From Candidatus Latescibacterota bacterium (GTDB lineage: Bacteria; Latescibacterota; UBA2968; GCA-2709665), in NCBI GenBank assembly GCA_012271065.1, contig JAAXHE010000274.1, forward strand, positions 1 through 51,394: a stretch of 51,394 nt of DNA, given 5' to 3'. This document shows positions 24,958 through 34,450 of this stretch, one piece after another. The first letter of the stretch is position 1. The number at the start of each line of letters is the position of its first letter. Both the position numbers and the translations under genes were made by a program. The notes below the pieces were generated by a model, which saw only the letters and a list, made by a program, of their open reading frames with translations, had not been told where the DNA came from and ran no database searches.

Positions 24958-27390
24958 CTATCGGATGACCATGAACTTTCCTATCCGTTTTTTCCCCATA
25001 CTTTCGGATACGAGAGATTCCACCACGAAGAAGTAGACGCCCGCGGAGATCGACCCCGTGCCCAGCGACATCGCCAACTGGTCCCACTGCGCTTCGCCCA
25101 GCCAGACGTTCGGATCGTCGGGCGCATCCGTGCGGTCGTCGTGCAGGATCTTTCCGACCATGTCGCCCGCGCTGTTGAACACGTAGATCCAGGCCTTGCT
25201 CGGCACATTCACGAACCGGATCTGCGGTTTGCCCGGGTACTGCAGATTCGCGTCGCCAACCCGGAAGGGATTGGGTACCACGAAGACCTCTCTGCCCAAT
25301 GCCTCGGTCTCGCCAACCGCGGGCTGCTTCGGACTGAAGAACGGCGGCTTGCGCTGGGACCGGGCCCACTGGCCGCCTTCGAGGCCGGCCTTCACCTGCG
25401 CCTGCACCAGGGCTGGCAGGGTGGCCATGGTGCCCACGCGGCCCACCCAGTCTTCATGGCCGTTGGCGAACGTCCTCACCGAATACCAGTAATTGAAGCC
25501 GGCTACCGACTCTACGTCCGTATACGTATGCGTCCCGGCCGGGACCTCGCCGATCCTCGTCCAGGGCCCGTCCGGGTTCCACTCGGAGCGGTAGATACGG
25601 TAACCCGCCACGTCCTGCGCCTCCGCGCCCATATAATCCGGGTTCATGGCGCCGTCTGCGGAGTTCCACGTGAGCAGGTTTTGCGCGTCCGGGCTGTTTG
25701 TAACATCCACGTACACGTCCGGCGGTGAATCCGGCACGTCGTATTCATTATCATAGGCCCACTTCGCGCGATTGAAGAACTCGACCATCCATTCCTCGCC
25801 CTTCTTCAGGCCGTCGAAGTCGTACAGGTGGGACCGCGTCCAGGTGTAGAGGTCGCTCTCTCCCGCGCCCGAGCCGCCCACCCAGGCCACCACCAGCTTG
25901 GCCTTGTCGCCAGGGCCAAGTGAATACGGCCCGAAGGTCTGGGCGCTGTAAAACACGCCGATCTCGCCGGGATTCGCCTGATAGCCGGCATCCGCGATCA
26001 TATTGAACATGGTCTCCCGGTCGTGCGCGCCGGGCCGGGGGTCTTCGGACACCGTGGTGCTTTCGATCCGCCAGAAGCGCACGGCGTGGGGCTGGTCGCC
26101 CTGGGGCTGAACATACTTGCCCGCGTCCCGGGTATTGAATCCCCAGTCCCCGCCGTCCTCATACGCCAGAGGACCGAAGCCCATATATTGATAGGAGGTG
26201 AATTCGCCGTCCTTGCGGCCCGTATCGCAGGAGGGCGAAATAATCAGCTTGTTGACGGGATCGCCGGTGTCATCCCATGGAAACTCCGGACTGTCGCCGT
26301 CCCAGTCAACGATCATCTTCAGCCCTTTGGCCGGGCCAGAATAACCGGCATTTTCGGTATAGACGATCCAGTCGTCGAGACCGCCCACGTTGTACCAGTG
26401 CCAGCTGTCCGACCGGTTGTAGTGGGACAGCCCCGAGTCAGAGATCATCCAGGCGCCGATGATGGGAACGAAAACGTCGTCCAGCCTTGCCACGGGCAGG
26501 TCCCTCTCGCCGTCTCCGTCGCTGTCGCCCGTGTTTTCGATTTCGATCTCGGTAATAATGAAGTCATCCCACGCCGGATAGCTCCAGGCCATCGTGCGCC
26601 GTGTAAAGGTAACGCCGGCAAGCGTGGTCCACTTTGTCACGATGATCTCTTCGGGCCACTCGTCGGAACGGGATGACGGCGCGGCCGGAGGCCCCGGAGT
26701 CGCGTATTCCCCCCACGACCAGTTGCTGATCCTCACGGGGGACCTGTTCAGCGGCGCATTCTCCAGAATCTGCGCGAGGTTCTCGCTCCACGTTGGCGCA
26801 TAGTACCACGGTGCGCCTTTACGCCAGTCCAGGCCCGGATTCTCGGCGGAGGAGGGCTGCGTCCTGACCTCCCCGCCCAGGTATTGCAGTTCCTCATCCA
26901 TGGCCGGGTCGCCCACCATGGGCACAATCTCGTCGAGCATGTCCGACCGCGGGCCGGTCAATACCACGTAGAACCCGTTCTTGGAAAAATTGTCGTAGGC
27001 TCTCGAGCCCTGGAAGCTGGATGGAAGGCGCAAGGCCAAGCCAATGCCCTCCCCGTGCGACGTGCTCTCGATCCGCCCTTCGCTGTTGCAGTCGACGCGA
27101 AAGAAGGGCAACTGGCTCGCCCAGCCCTGGCCCGTGATGATGTCCCCGCCCACCGTGGCCGGGTACACCATGCTGGAAGCCCGCGAGAGCGCGGCGCCGA
27201 TGGAGCCTCCCTGCGTGCCCAGAGTGGTCACGGAGGTGTACAGCATCCCGCGCTCCAGGGCGGCTCTGCCGGCGGATCCCGGGTGATTCGCCTGGCCCCA
27301 GACCTGCCCGGACCAGCATATCGCCAGGACTGCTGCGAACGCCCAACCACCGCACCCTTTCAGGACGGTGTTCATACGGTTCGGACGCAT
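24958..27390 (-). CDS. large secreted protein with Fn3-like region and T9SS-type C-terminal tail
   Basis: About 810 aa. Two adjacent ATGs (27393 and 27390) follow GGAGG; the second has the better 5-base spacing. The signal region ends at SGQVWGQA. The body is beta-rich and Trp/Tyr/Asp-rich without a recognisable enzyme motif. It contains a thrombospondin-3-like acidic segment (ENTGDSDGDGERDLPVARLD) and, around residues 580-670, an Fn3-like stretch (VAGYRIYRSEWNPDGPWTRI). The last ~110 residues read VVPNPFRVGDANLQYPG, IRFVNVPSKAWIYVFNSAG, GVYFFVVES and IGKFMVIR, the strand order and K-F-x-V-I-R ending of T9SS-type sorting domains. It is probably exported and surface-attached through the neighbouring PorV system. 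Confidence 0.82.
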   Translation of the reverse strand: MRPNRMNTVLKGCGGWAFAAVLAICWSGQVWGQANHPGSAGRAALERGMLYTSVTTLGTQGGSIGAALSRASSMVYPATVGGDIITGQGWASQLPFFRVDCNSEGRIESTSHGEGIGLALRLPSSFQGSRAYDNFSKNGFYVVLTGPRSDMLDEIVPMVGDPAMDEELQYLGGEVRTQPSSAENPGLDWRKGAPWYYAPTWSENLAQILENAPLNRSPVRISNWSWGEYATPGPPAAPSSRSDEWPEEIIVTKWTTLAGVTFTRRTMAWSYPAWDDFIITEIEIENTGDSDGDGERDLPVARLDDVFVPIIGAWMISDSGLSHYNRSDSWHWYNVGGLDDWIVYTENAGYSGPAKGLKMIVDWDGDSPEFPWDDTGDPVNKLIISPSCDTGRKDGEFTSYQYMGFGPLAYEDGGDWGFNTRDAGKYVQPQGDQPHAVRFWRIESTTVSEDPRPGAHDRETMFNMIADAGYQANPGEIGVFYSAQTFGPYSLGPGDKAKLVVAWVGGSGAGESDLYTWTRSHLYDFDGLKKGEEWMVEFFNRAKWAYDNEYDVPDSPPDVYVDVTNSPDAQNLLTWNSADGAMNPDYMGAEAQDVAGYRIYRSEWNPDGPWTRIGEVPAGTHTYTDVESVAGFNYWYSVRTFANGHEDWVGRVGTMATLPALVQAQVKAGLEGGQWARSQRKPPFFSPKQPAVGETEALGREVFVVPNPFRVGDANLQYPGKPQIRFVNVPSKAWIYVFNSAGDMVGKILHDDRTDAPDDPNVWLGEAQWDQLAMSLGTGSISAGVYFFVVESLVSESMGKKRIGKFMVIR

Positions 27391-27499
27391 CATATCCTCC
27401 TTAGCGTGTATAGATCGTCAATGAAAGAATCGCGTGGCGACGGGAACCCGGGCAACCCTCCGGGCTCCCGTCCACTCGGGAATTTGAAGCCACAATGGA

Positions 27500-30400
27500 T
27501 CAGAACTGCATTCTCAGACCCATTTCCGCGCGCCGGGGATGGTTGTAGAAGCTCCGGTCGCGCGTATCCCCGTACTGGAGGAATTCGGAATTGTCCGGGC
27601 GTGCCGTCAACAGTCCCCAGTTGGTCCAGTCGGTGGTATTGTATGAACTGTCGTCCTTCTGGTTGAACAGGTTCCGCACCTCCAGGAAGAGGCTGACGTC
27701 GCCGCGCCCGTGACCGAATGGAAAGCGTTTCTCAACGGCGAAGTCGGTCCAGGTGCGGATGGGACGCAGCCTCCGTTCACGGCCGGATGCCGGCGGCGTA
27801 TACCAGAACGAACCGGTATTCTGCATGCGCCAGAGCAGGTTGACCCGCCAGTTGGCAAGGAACTTGCTTCCGAACACCTTGAAATCGGGGCCGTAGTCCC
27901 CCGGCGTGAGATAGAGGAACTGCACGCTGCCCTGGTTGCGGATGTTGCCGCCGTCGGCGTTCAGGCCGGTCTGATAACCCCTGGCCCAGACGTGGATGTG
28001 GTCCAGTTCGAAGTCGTCCAGACCGATGAGCCCGTACTCCCGGGCCGTCATCCGGGTCTGCTCGTATCCTCTGCCTCCCGGATTGCCGTCCCGCCGGTCG
28101 TTGTTCCGGATATATCTGTTGGCGGTGGCCCCGATCTCCCGGATCTGTTCTACCGTGAGGGGCACCGGCACCTCAACGCCGTTCTCCACCCTGTACTCGT
28201 ACCAGTATCTCCCGCTCGCGACGTAGAGGGAGTCGGGATACAGGAAGTTGAACCAGGCGTCGAAGTTGCCCCATCCGGCCTGGGCCCACGTCATGTTGTA
28301 CGCAAGGTTGATGGCGAAGTTGTGACTGAGCGGCTTACGAAGGGAAAATTCCAGACCCCGCTGCTCTTCGAAACCGTTGTTGTGCAGCACCCTGGCGTAG
28401 GGATGCACGAAGCCCGGCCTGTGCGGGGCGAAGAAGCGGACGTCGGAATGGTAATGGTACTGGTCCTTCGCGCTCTTGTAATACAGCGCAATCGCGCCGG
28501 TATAGTCCTGCACGAAGTTCCAGTCGGCCCCTACCTCCATGGAAACGGTCTTTTCGGGTCGGATTTCAGTGGTGCCCTGCCCGCTGCGAATGGGATAAGA
28601 AGGGCGCATGGCGTTGTAGCGCTCACCCGGGTCGATCGCGCCGTTCCCGTTCCAGTCCTGGTCGGGACCCGAGGTCCTCCAGTCCCCGTTGAACAGATAG
28701 TAGATATCCGGATAGGCCAGGAACAGACCCGCGAAATAGTGCATGGACGATCGCGCCGTGATCGGATGCGACACACCCACCCGCGGGCTCAGGTTCTTGA
28801 ACACGACCGGTTCGCGGTGGGGCGCATTCTGGAACCGCAGAGGCGAGTTGTACATGGGCGAGAACGCGTAAGCGCCCGAAGCCGGAAAGTTGGATACCGG
28901 ATCGAACAGATCCAGGCGCAGGCCGGCATTGATGACCATGCCTTCGAACTCCATCTTGTCCTGCGCGTAAATTGCAAGGTGCTGGGGCTTGACAGGGTCT
29001 CCGATCACGCCCTGCGCGCCCGCGAACTCCAGCCGCCTGGCCTGTGCGCTCTCTCCCGTGTAGCGGGTGAGATACATGCTGTACTTGATGAACTCGAAGC
29101 CGGCCTTCACGAAATGCCCCTTCGTGATCTGACTGGCCAGGTCCAGCTTGACCTGGTACCGCTTCCGGTCCGCTACCTGGTAATGGCGGACATCCCGGTC
29201 CACGGCGAACCATCCGTCCGCATCCGTGCGCACGTCCGACGTTCTCGCCGCGATTTCGCTGGTGTCGTCGACGGTTGAATAGCGCGATATCCGCAGGTCG
29301 TAGAACGTCCTCGGCGAGAGAGAATGGGTGATGGCCAGGTATTGCATATTGTGGGTCGTGCTCATCTTGCCCGCCGCGCTCCAATCAACCGGCAGGAATA
29401 TGTTCTTGCCTGAGCCGCGGATGACGCCGCTGGAAGTGCCCGCGGACCGTTCGTTCCGCCACGAATCCCGGTCGGTTCCGATGAATTTCTTGTTGTACTC
29501 GAACAGACCGCCGATCTTCATCTTGACGTTTTCGGATGCGCGGACGGTGACGCTGTATGATCCCTGGTAATTGTTCAAAGACGGGACAAACCGCCCGATG
29601 TCGTCATAGTAGCCCCTTTCCGTGCCCGAGGGATAGATGGGCGCCTTCCGTGCCGTCTTGCCCGAAACGATGAACGAAGCGCTCTTGGAAAGCGGCCCCG
29701 AGACATTCCCCTCCACCTCGTGGCCGGTGATTTCATCGTAGTCCGAGCGCTGGTGGACGAGTCGCCCGGTTTCCGGGTCCCGCTCGTTCTGCCACTCGCC
29801 CTCGCCCCACTTCATTTTGTCGAGATGCGACGGACTGTCGTAGGCGTTTGCGCCCCAGTGCTTTTGCCCCGGAGGTGTCCGCCGGTACTCCGCCCATCCG
29901 TGGAAGTTCTGGCTACCGTCCTTCGTTATAATACTGACAACGCCGGCCTGGGCATTGCCGTATTCGGCGTTCATCCCGCCCGTTACCACCGAAATCTCCT
30001 GGACGGTGGACCGGTTGATGGCCTTCCAGTTGTGGGACCCGGCGCCGTCGCTGTTCACGATTTTCACGCCGTCCACGTAATAGGCCACGTCTCCGCCCGT
30101 GCGGCTTCGCCATTCCCCGGGACGGTTGCTTCCCCGCATGCGGTCGGAGCCGTCGAGGTGCACGCCCGGCTGCAGCGTGATCATCTCGCTGGTGGTGCGC
30201 ACGATGGGAAGCTGCTCGATCTCATCGGCGCCGACGATGTACTTGCTGAAGGTCTTGTCGACCTCAACCGGAGGGCGTTCCGCCTTTACAACCATGTCAC
30301 CGAGCTCGAGCGTCGCCTCCTGCAGCGTAAAATCGACCTCCGTGGTCACGTCGGCCTGCACGCGCACGTCCGTCTGTGACTCGGCCTGGTATCCGATCAG

Positions 30401-30640
30401 GGACGCTTTCAGGGTATACAGCCCCGGATCGGCGCGGAGAATCACGTAGAACCCCTCCGCATCGGCCGTCGATCCGATGTTGAGTCCCTCGACGACCACA
30501 TTGGAGCCAGGCAGCGGTTCTCCCTGGTTGTCAAGAACCTTTCCAACAATCTTTCCGGTCGTTCCGGCCCAGACGCTACCGCTGAACGCCAGTGCCGTGC
30601 AGAGGGAAAGAATCCCGAAAAACAAAACACACTTCTTCAT
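27500..30640 (-). CDS. TonB-dependent receptor with carboxypeptidase-regulatory-like N-domain
   Basis: A 1046-aa outer-membrane receptor. The start at the ATG at 30640 is fixed by GGAGG 7 nt upstream and a signal peptide (MKKCVLFFGILSLCTALAFSGSVWA); the longer frame to 30685 has neither. Domains: a CarboxypepD_reg-like beta-sandwich (about 28-105, GKIVGKVLDNQGEPLPGSNV); a plug (about 125-235, with DEIEQLPIVRTTSEMITLQ and GGMNAEYGNAQAGVVSIITK); then a 22-strand-type barrel ending in GLRMQF with the C-terminal Phe used for BAM insertion. This N-domain/plug arrangement matches SusC/oar-like receptors, but no SusD partner is present. It lies between a small barrel protein and the T9SS-type secreted protein, all co-directional, so it may import a product or serve in surface-protein export. 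Confidence 0.92.
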   Translation of the reverse strand: MKKCVLFFGILSLCTALAFSGSVWAGTTGKIVGKVLDNQGEPLPGSNVVVEGLNIGSTADAEGFYVILRADPGLYTLKASLIGYQAESQTDVRVQADVTTEVDFTLQEATLELGDMVVKAERPPVEVDKTFSKYIVGADEIEQLPIVRTTSEMITLQPGVHLDGSDRMRGSNRPGEWRSRTGGDVAYYVDGVKIVNSDGAGSHNWKAINRSTVQEISVVTGGMNAEYGNAQAGVVSIITKDGSQNFHGWAEYRRTPPGQKHWGANAYDSPSHLDKMKWGEGEWQNERDPETGRLVHQRSDYDEITGHEVEGNVSGPLSKSASFIVSGKTARKAPIYPSGTERGYYDDIGRFVPSLNNYQGSYSVTVRASENVKMKIGGLFEYNKKFIGTDRDSWRNERSAGTSSGVIRGSGKNIFLPVDWSAAGKMSTTHNMQYLAITHSLSPRTFYDLRISRYSTVDDTSEIAARTSDVRTDADGWFAVDRDVRHYQVADRKRYQVKLDLASQITKGHFVKAGFEFIKYSMYLTRYTGESAQARRLEFAGAQGVIGDPVKPQHLAIYAQDKMEFEGMVINAGLRLDLFDPVSNFPASGAYAFSPMYNSPLRFQNAPHREPVVFKNLSPRVGVSHPITARSSMHYFAGLFLAYPDIYYLFNGDWRTSGPDQDWNGNGAIDPGERYNAMRPSYPIRSGQGTTEIRPEKTVSMEVGADWNFVQDYTGAIALYYKSAKDQYHYHSDVRFFAPHRPGFVHPYARVLHNNGFEEQRGLEFSLRKPLSHNFAINLAYNMTWAQAGWGNFDAWFNFLYPDSLYVASGRYWYEYRVENGVEVPVPLTVEQIREIGATANRYIRNNDRRDGNPGGRGYEQTRMTAREYGLIGLDDFELDHIHVWARGYQTGLNADGGNIRNQGSVQFLYLTPGDYGPDFKVFGSKFLANWRVNLLWRMQNTGSFWYTPPASGRERRLRPIRTWTDFAVEKRFPFGHGRGDVSLFLEVRNLFNQKDDSSYNTTDWTNWGLLTARPDNSEFLQYGDTRDRSFYNHPRRAEMGLRMQF

Positions 30641-30736
30641 TGCTGAACCTCCGTTTGTATGGTTTAACAGATTCTCCTCCGCCATCCGCGCCCGATTCGG
30701 ATTACAGCTCCTCCTTTCCCGGGCGCCACAGGCGCG

Positions 30737-31483
30737 TTAATCTCTTCCCGATTCGTAAAATTTGACGGCGACTTCCAGATCCAGCGTCTGCAGCAGCGGC
30801 ATCACACCCTTGATGCCCCAGGCTTCCCGAGGACCGAGCGTCCCGACCAGGAAATTGTGCTGAACCCGGAAATCCAGTGAAAAGTTGTTCGACATGAACC
30901 GTTCGACGCCGAATCCGAAATGGGCCCCGAGCGCCCACCGGCTCTCCTCCACCGGTTCGAGAACCACGCTTGGGTCCAGCATATTCTCTTCCGAGCCCTC
31001 GACAGGGATGCCTTTCTGCCCGGGATAAATCAGACCGCTCACACGATTGCTGTAGCTGTGGAATCCGCCCCCGGCGACCACGTAGGGGGACGTCCCCTGG
31101 TTGTAGAACAGCCGAGATTTGTCGCCGAGCCGGAAAACCATGTTGCACAGCACGCTATTGATCCGCATACTGGCTTCGGAGTCCGGGCTTGCGTAATCCT
31201 TCGAATCTTCGTTCCAGGTGAACGTCTGGTTCTCAATCTTGCCGTCTTTGTATTCGAGCCGGTGATATTCGAACTCGAGCGCGTTGTTGATATTTCGGTT
31301 GTAAACAACGCTGCCGCCCCATCGTACGGCCTGCGTATACCAGTTGGTCCGCAACCCCATAACGGGCAGGTTGTATCCCAACAACATCCGCCCTCCGATC
31401 CGGTCGAACTCCCGCGCGCCGGTATCCGGCGCCAGAAGAGCCACCAGAAGCCCGGCAACAGCCGCATACCTCCATGTGCCCAT
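30737..31483 (-). CDS. small outer-membrane beta-barrel protein
   Basis: A 248-aa exported protein with a signal peptide (MGTWRYAAVAGLLVALLAPDTGA) and a very good Shine-Dalgarno (AAGGAGGG). The mature part consists of alternating aromatic and polar residues typical of an eight-strand barrel: SVVYNRNINNALEFEYHRLEY is one such stretch, read here as SVVYNRNINN then ALEFEYHRLEY, with SPYVVAGGGFHSYSN and NNFSLDFRVQHNFLVGTLG later. It resembles OmpW/OprF-N/PorT-like barrels in general form, but I cannot assign a family. It is the first gene of the surface-module run, so it is read from the divergent regulatory region to its right. Confidence 0.75.
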   Translation of the reverse strand: MGTWRYAAVAGLLVALLAPDTGAREFDRIGGRMLLGYNLPVMGLRTNWYTQAVRWGGSVVYNRNINNALEFEYHRLEYKDGKIENQTFTWNEDSKDYASPDSEASMRINSVLCNMVFRLGDKSRLFYNQGTSPYVVAGGGFHSYSNRVSGLIYPGQKGIPVEGSEENMLDPSVVLEPVEESRWALGAHFGFGVERFMSNNFSLDFRVQHNFLVGTLGPREAWGIKGVMPLLQTLDLEVAVKFYESGRD

Positions 31484-32292
31484 AGACTGCCCTCCTTATA
31501 ATGATGGATCAGGCCGTAAGCGTGCCGCCGGTAATCCTTTCAGGACCTGGTCCGTTTGCAGTACTTTGGCTCAACCTGTCACCAATTCCCCCGGCAACGT
31601 ACTCGTCGTGACTTCGGTTGCCCGTTGGGCGGCATCCGGAACGGGCGTCCCCAAATACCGGAGGAGGGCCGATAATTGCAGATACGGCAAGATGGCACCC
31701 CTCCCACAGAGTAAGCCCTGGTGATGCCGTTTCGATACCCGCTTAATGACGCGGATACGCTACTAAAATATATTGTATGTCATGATAAAACCGGTCGGCG
31801 TATTTTGTCAAGTGAAAAAAGCAATGTCTTTTTAGGTTTCGAGATATCAGGTTCGCCTGAGGGCGATGCAGGGTCATGTTCGGGGATTTTTCGGAATGAT
31901 CCGGAACGATCTACGGCTGCCCGAGGTACTGCCTGACGCGGGCAGATCAGACACATTTCATACCTCCGCTGGCGGATATGTATGTCCGGGCGGCCTGCAA
32001 CGGGTTGGTCCTGGATGGAGGCCTGGTTGCACCGTAAAGAACGATGGCGTTCGCGCCGGCCTTCACTCCACGGTCGAAGAGACTTGCAATCCCTCCCGGT
32101 ATGGTTTAGACTTGAGATAAGCGGTTGTTTGGAAACTGGGGCTCTTTGGGATTTGTACGGTATTCGAGCGGAAGTTCCCTGTGCGTCCGGCGAAACACAG
32201 GCCCTACTCTTGTCGGGAGATTCCTGCAATTGAGGGTATGCTGCCGGTTGGGCAACCCGATTCCATACCAGATCCGAAAATGGATTTCCACA
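31484..32292. other. divergent intergenic region between the surface module and the plus-strand genes
   Basis: About 0.8 kb with no convincing gene. The open frames across it on both strands are compositionally biased shadows with no start signal or recognisable motif. The segment 31740-31860 is conspicuously A/T-rich and holds the promoter described separately. The 290 bp between that promoter and the 31483 gene would be a long 5' leader; I see no riboswitch I can name in it. No clear promoter for the plus-strand heparinase-like gene was found. Confidence 0.6.
31782..31811 (-). promoter_or_regulatory. sigma70-like promoter for the surface-module run
   Basis: On the minus strand a perfect -35 TTGACA (31811-31806) is followed after 18 bases by TATCAT (31787-31782), five of six matches to the -10 consensus, inside an A/T-rich patch of an otherwise G+C-rich region. 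Transcription would run left toward the barrel/TonB/PorV genes with a leader of roughly 290 bases. Sigma preferences of this lineage are unknown. Confidence 0.4.
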
Positions 32293-34401
32293 ATGGTCGA
32301 TCCCGCGGCGCCGCGGCTGATTCTGTCTGAGAGCGAACTGGATGAACTGCGCAATCGCAGCGCTTCGACGCACGCCCGGTTCATCCGGCCAATGGTCGAA
32401 GACCTGAACGGCCGGTTGCCTGTCGATCCGCCCGAAACGCTCTGGAACCTGGAGGAGCCCGCGTACAGCGATCTCCTCGAGATCTGTTTTTCTCTGGTGG
32501 TGAACTGCGGCATCGCCTGGCACGTTACCGCAGACGGGCGTTGGAGCGGACTGGCCGAACGCTGGCTGGCGCGATGGGTCGAGGTCGAAAGCGCACGCGA
32601 CGAACAGGTCAGGGCGTCCTACCTGGTGGCCTTTCACGTCATGGCGCTGGCCTATGGCGTGGACCTGTTCGGGCGGATTCTGCCGGAACCGCTGGTACAG
32701 CGCGCGGTCGAGGTGTTACGGGTCGAGACCGGACGCATGGTCCGGCACATGGATACCGGCGAAGCCGGCTGGAGCCGGCGATACCATTACCACGACTGCT
32801 GGGCGCCGGTCTTCGGCGCCGGCGTCGGCTGTCTGGCCCTGTTGCCCTACGCGCCCGAAGCCGCGGCCTGGTTATCCACGGTGGAACGGGAGGTTGAGCG
32901 AATCGTCTCCATCCAGGGAGAAGACGGGGCATGGAACGAGGGCGTGGCCCCTCTGAATTACGCGCTGGGGCCGATGCTGTTCTACCTGGAGGGCAGGAAG
33001 CGGGTATTCGGGGAGAATGCGTTTGATATTCCTTGGCTGAGGGCGCTGGCGTGCTGGCGCGCGTACCACCTGCTTCCCGACGGAAGCTACGTATTTCTTG
33101 ACGATTCGACACCCAGCGGCCGGTACCACGGGGAGACCGGCGGGGTTGTGGCTTTTCAGCTGTACAAACTCGCGGCCGAGTTCAACGACGGCCTGGCGCA
33201 GTGGCAGGCGGAACGGGAATCCGCCCGCTCGTTCCTGAAGGATTATCACGACTACGGTTGGAGCTTCCTGTGGTACGATCCCGGCGTTGAGGCGGAACCT
33301 CCGGACGGATTGCCGGCCGCCGCCGCCTTCCCGTCGATGGGTCAGTTTTTCTCCCGCACGGGGTTTGACGAGGGCGCATCCGTACTCAGCTTCGAATGTG
33401 CCGTTCCCGGCGGACCTCTGGCGCAGTCGGGTCTGAATGCGGGGCTTCCCGTACAGACCATTACGCAGAACAAGCACGCCCATTACAAAGACCGCGCGGC
33501 ATTTACGTACTTTGTTAACGGTCACTATCTCTTCCGGCCGTCAGGATATTTCAGGTTCGACACCGCGCTCAAGAATACGCTCACCTTCGATGGCCGGGGA
33601 CAGTCGGTCGATCCGGACACCGGCGGCGAGATTACGGGCGTGTATCGGGGCGAGAACGACGTGTATTCGGCCGCGCGTTGCGAGGCGGCGCCTGCGTACC
33701 CGGAAGTGCCGGGCCTGTCCGACTTTGAGCGGACCGTGTTGCACGCGAGGGACCGTCACGTCGTATTCGTGCTGGATCGCGTACGGTTCTCCGGCCCTGA
33801 GACGCGTCCAGTGGAAGCCCACTTTCACGTCGGACACGAAGTCGAAACAAAGATCCACGCGGACGGATCGCTCCGGCTGCAGACGCCATCAGGGCAGGCC
33901 TGCCGGCTCATTCAGGCGTCGCCAAAGGCGGCGATATTCGAACGGGTTCCGCAACCGGTCGATTATTATTGGAAAGAGTACCTGTCCGGCTACGACATCC
34001 CGCCGGAAGACCTGGAGGCGATGGATCAGGTGGACCTTCGCTTCCGGTTCGAGATGGCCGGCGAGACGTCGCTCGACGTTCTGTGGGCGATTCTGCCTTT
34101 CGGCGCGGACTGCGTTGCGGGACAACGGGCCGAAGGTTCGATGATCTCCCTCTGGTACGCAGTTCCGGGCGGCGCGCCGCAACTGGTTCTGGCGCCTCCC
34201 GTGGAGGAAGCCCCCGGTCCGATCCGCGGACCGTTGCTTCCGCAGCGTCCTGACAGCATCTACATCCTGGGAGGCCCGACCGGAGGCAGGATCAGGCTTG
34301 CACTGGAGCACCAGGATCGCGAAAGATGGAGGACGGTGCTCGGCGAGGGTCCGGCAAATACGCTCACCGAGGCCGGAACGGCCATAATCAGGCGCGACTG
34401 A
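32293..34401 (+). CDS. heparinase II/III-like protein
   Basis: A 702-aa protein with no signal peptide. I start it at the ATG at 32293 (MVDPAAPRLILSESELDELR), where the usual family N-terminus begins; the longer frame from 32125 runs through intergenic sequence. No clear Shine-Dalgarno precedes 32293, so the start is provisional. An alpha/alpha toroid (about 20-340) includes GWSRRYHYHDCWAPVFGAG. A heparinase-type beta-sandwich (about 350-680) includes NKHAHYKDRAAFTYFVNGHY and FRPSGYFRFDTALKNTLTFD. The His-Asn-Thr strand common to its relatives reads KNT here, so a catalytic-site variant is possible. It is the fifth member of this superfamily in the window and the only one on the plus strand. 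It leads a run with a GNAT and AAC(3)-type genes. Confidence 0.82.
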   Translation: MVDPAAPRLILSESELDELRNRSASTHARFIRPMVEDLNGRLPVDPPETLWNLEEPAYSDLLEICFSLVVNCGIAWHVTADGRWSGLAERWLARWVEVESARDEQVRASYLVAFHVMALAYGVDLFGRILPEPLVQRAVEVLRVETGRMVRHMDTGEAGWSRRYHYHDCWAPVFGAGVGCLALLPYAPEAAAWLSTVEREVERIVSIQGEDGAWNEGVAPLNYALGPMLFYLEGRKRVFGENAFDIPWLRALACWRAYHLLPDGSYVFLDDSTPSGRYHGETGGVVAFQLYKLAAEFNDGLAQWQAERESARSFLKDYHDYGWSFLWYDPGVEAEPPDGLPAAAAFPSMGQFFSRTGFDEGASVLSFECAVPGGPLAQSGLNAGLPVQTITQNKHAHYKDRAAFTYFVNGHYLFRPSGYFRFDTALKNTLTFDGRGQSVDPDTGGEITGVYRGENDVYSAARCEAAPAYPEVPGLSDFERTVLHARDRHVVFVLDRVRFSGPETRPVEAHFHVGHEVETKIHADGSLRLQTPSGQACRLIQASPKAAIFERVPQPVDYYWKEYLSGYDIPPEDLEAMDQVDLRFRFEMAGETSLDVLWAILPFGADCVAGQRAEGSMISLWYAVPGGAPQLVLAPPVEEAPGPIRGPLLPQRPDSIYILGGPTGGRIRLALEHQDRERWRTVLGEGPANTLTEAGTAIIRRD

Positions 34402-34450
34402 GCGCAGCGCGGGGGTTGCCCCCCGACAATGCGGCACGGAGGGGTGGACC

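Noticed and set aside
27710..29278. 522-codon plus-strand open frame
   Set aside because: Antisense to the TonB-dependent receptor; biased shadow translation only.
27500..30640. SusC/SusD polysaccharide-utilisation locus
   Set aside because: The receptor resembles SusC in layout, but no SusD-like lipoprotein is adjacent and the neighbours are PorV-type export genes.
31780..32637. 285-codon minus-strand open frame over the divergent region
   Set aside because: It overlaps the start of the plus-strand heparinase-like gene, has no Shine-Dalgarno and reads as low-information sequence.
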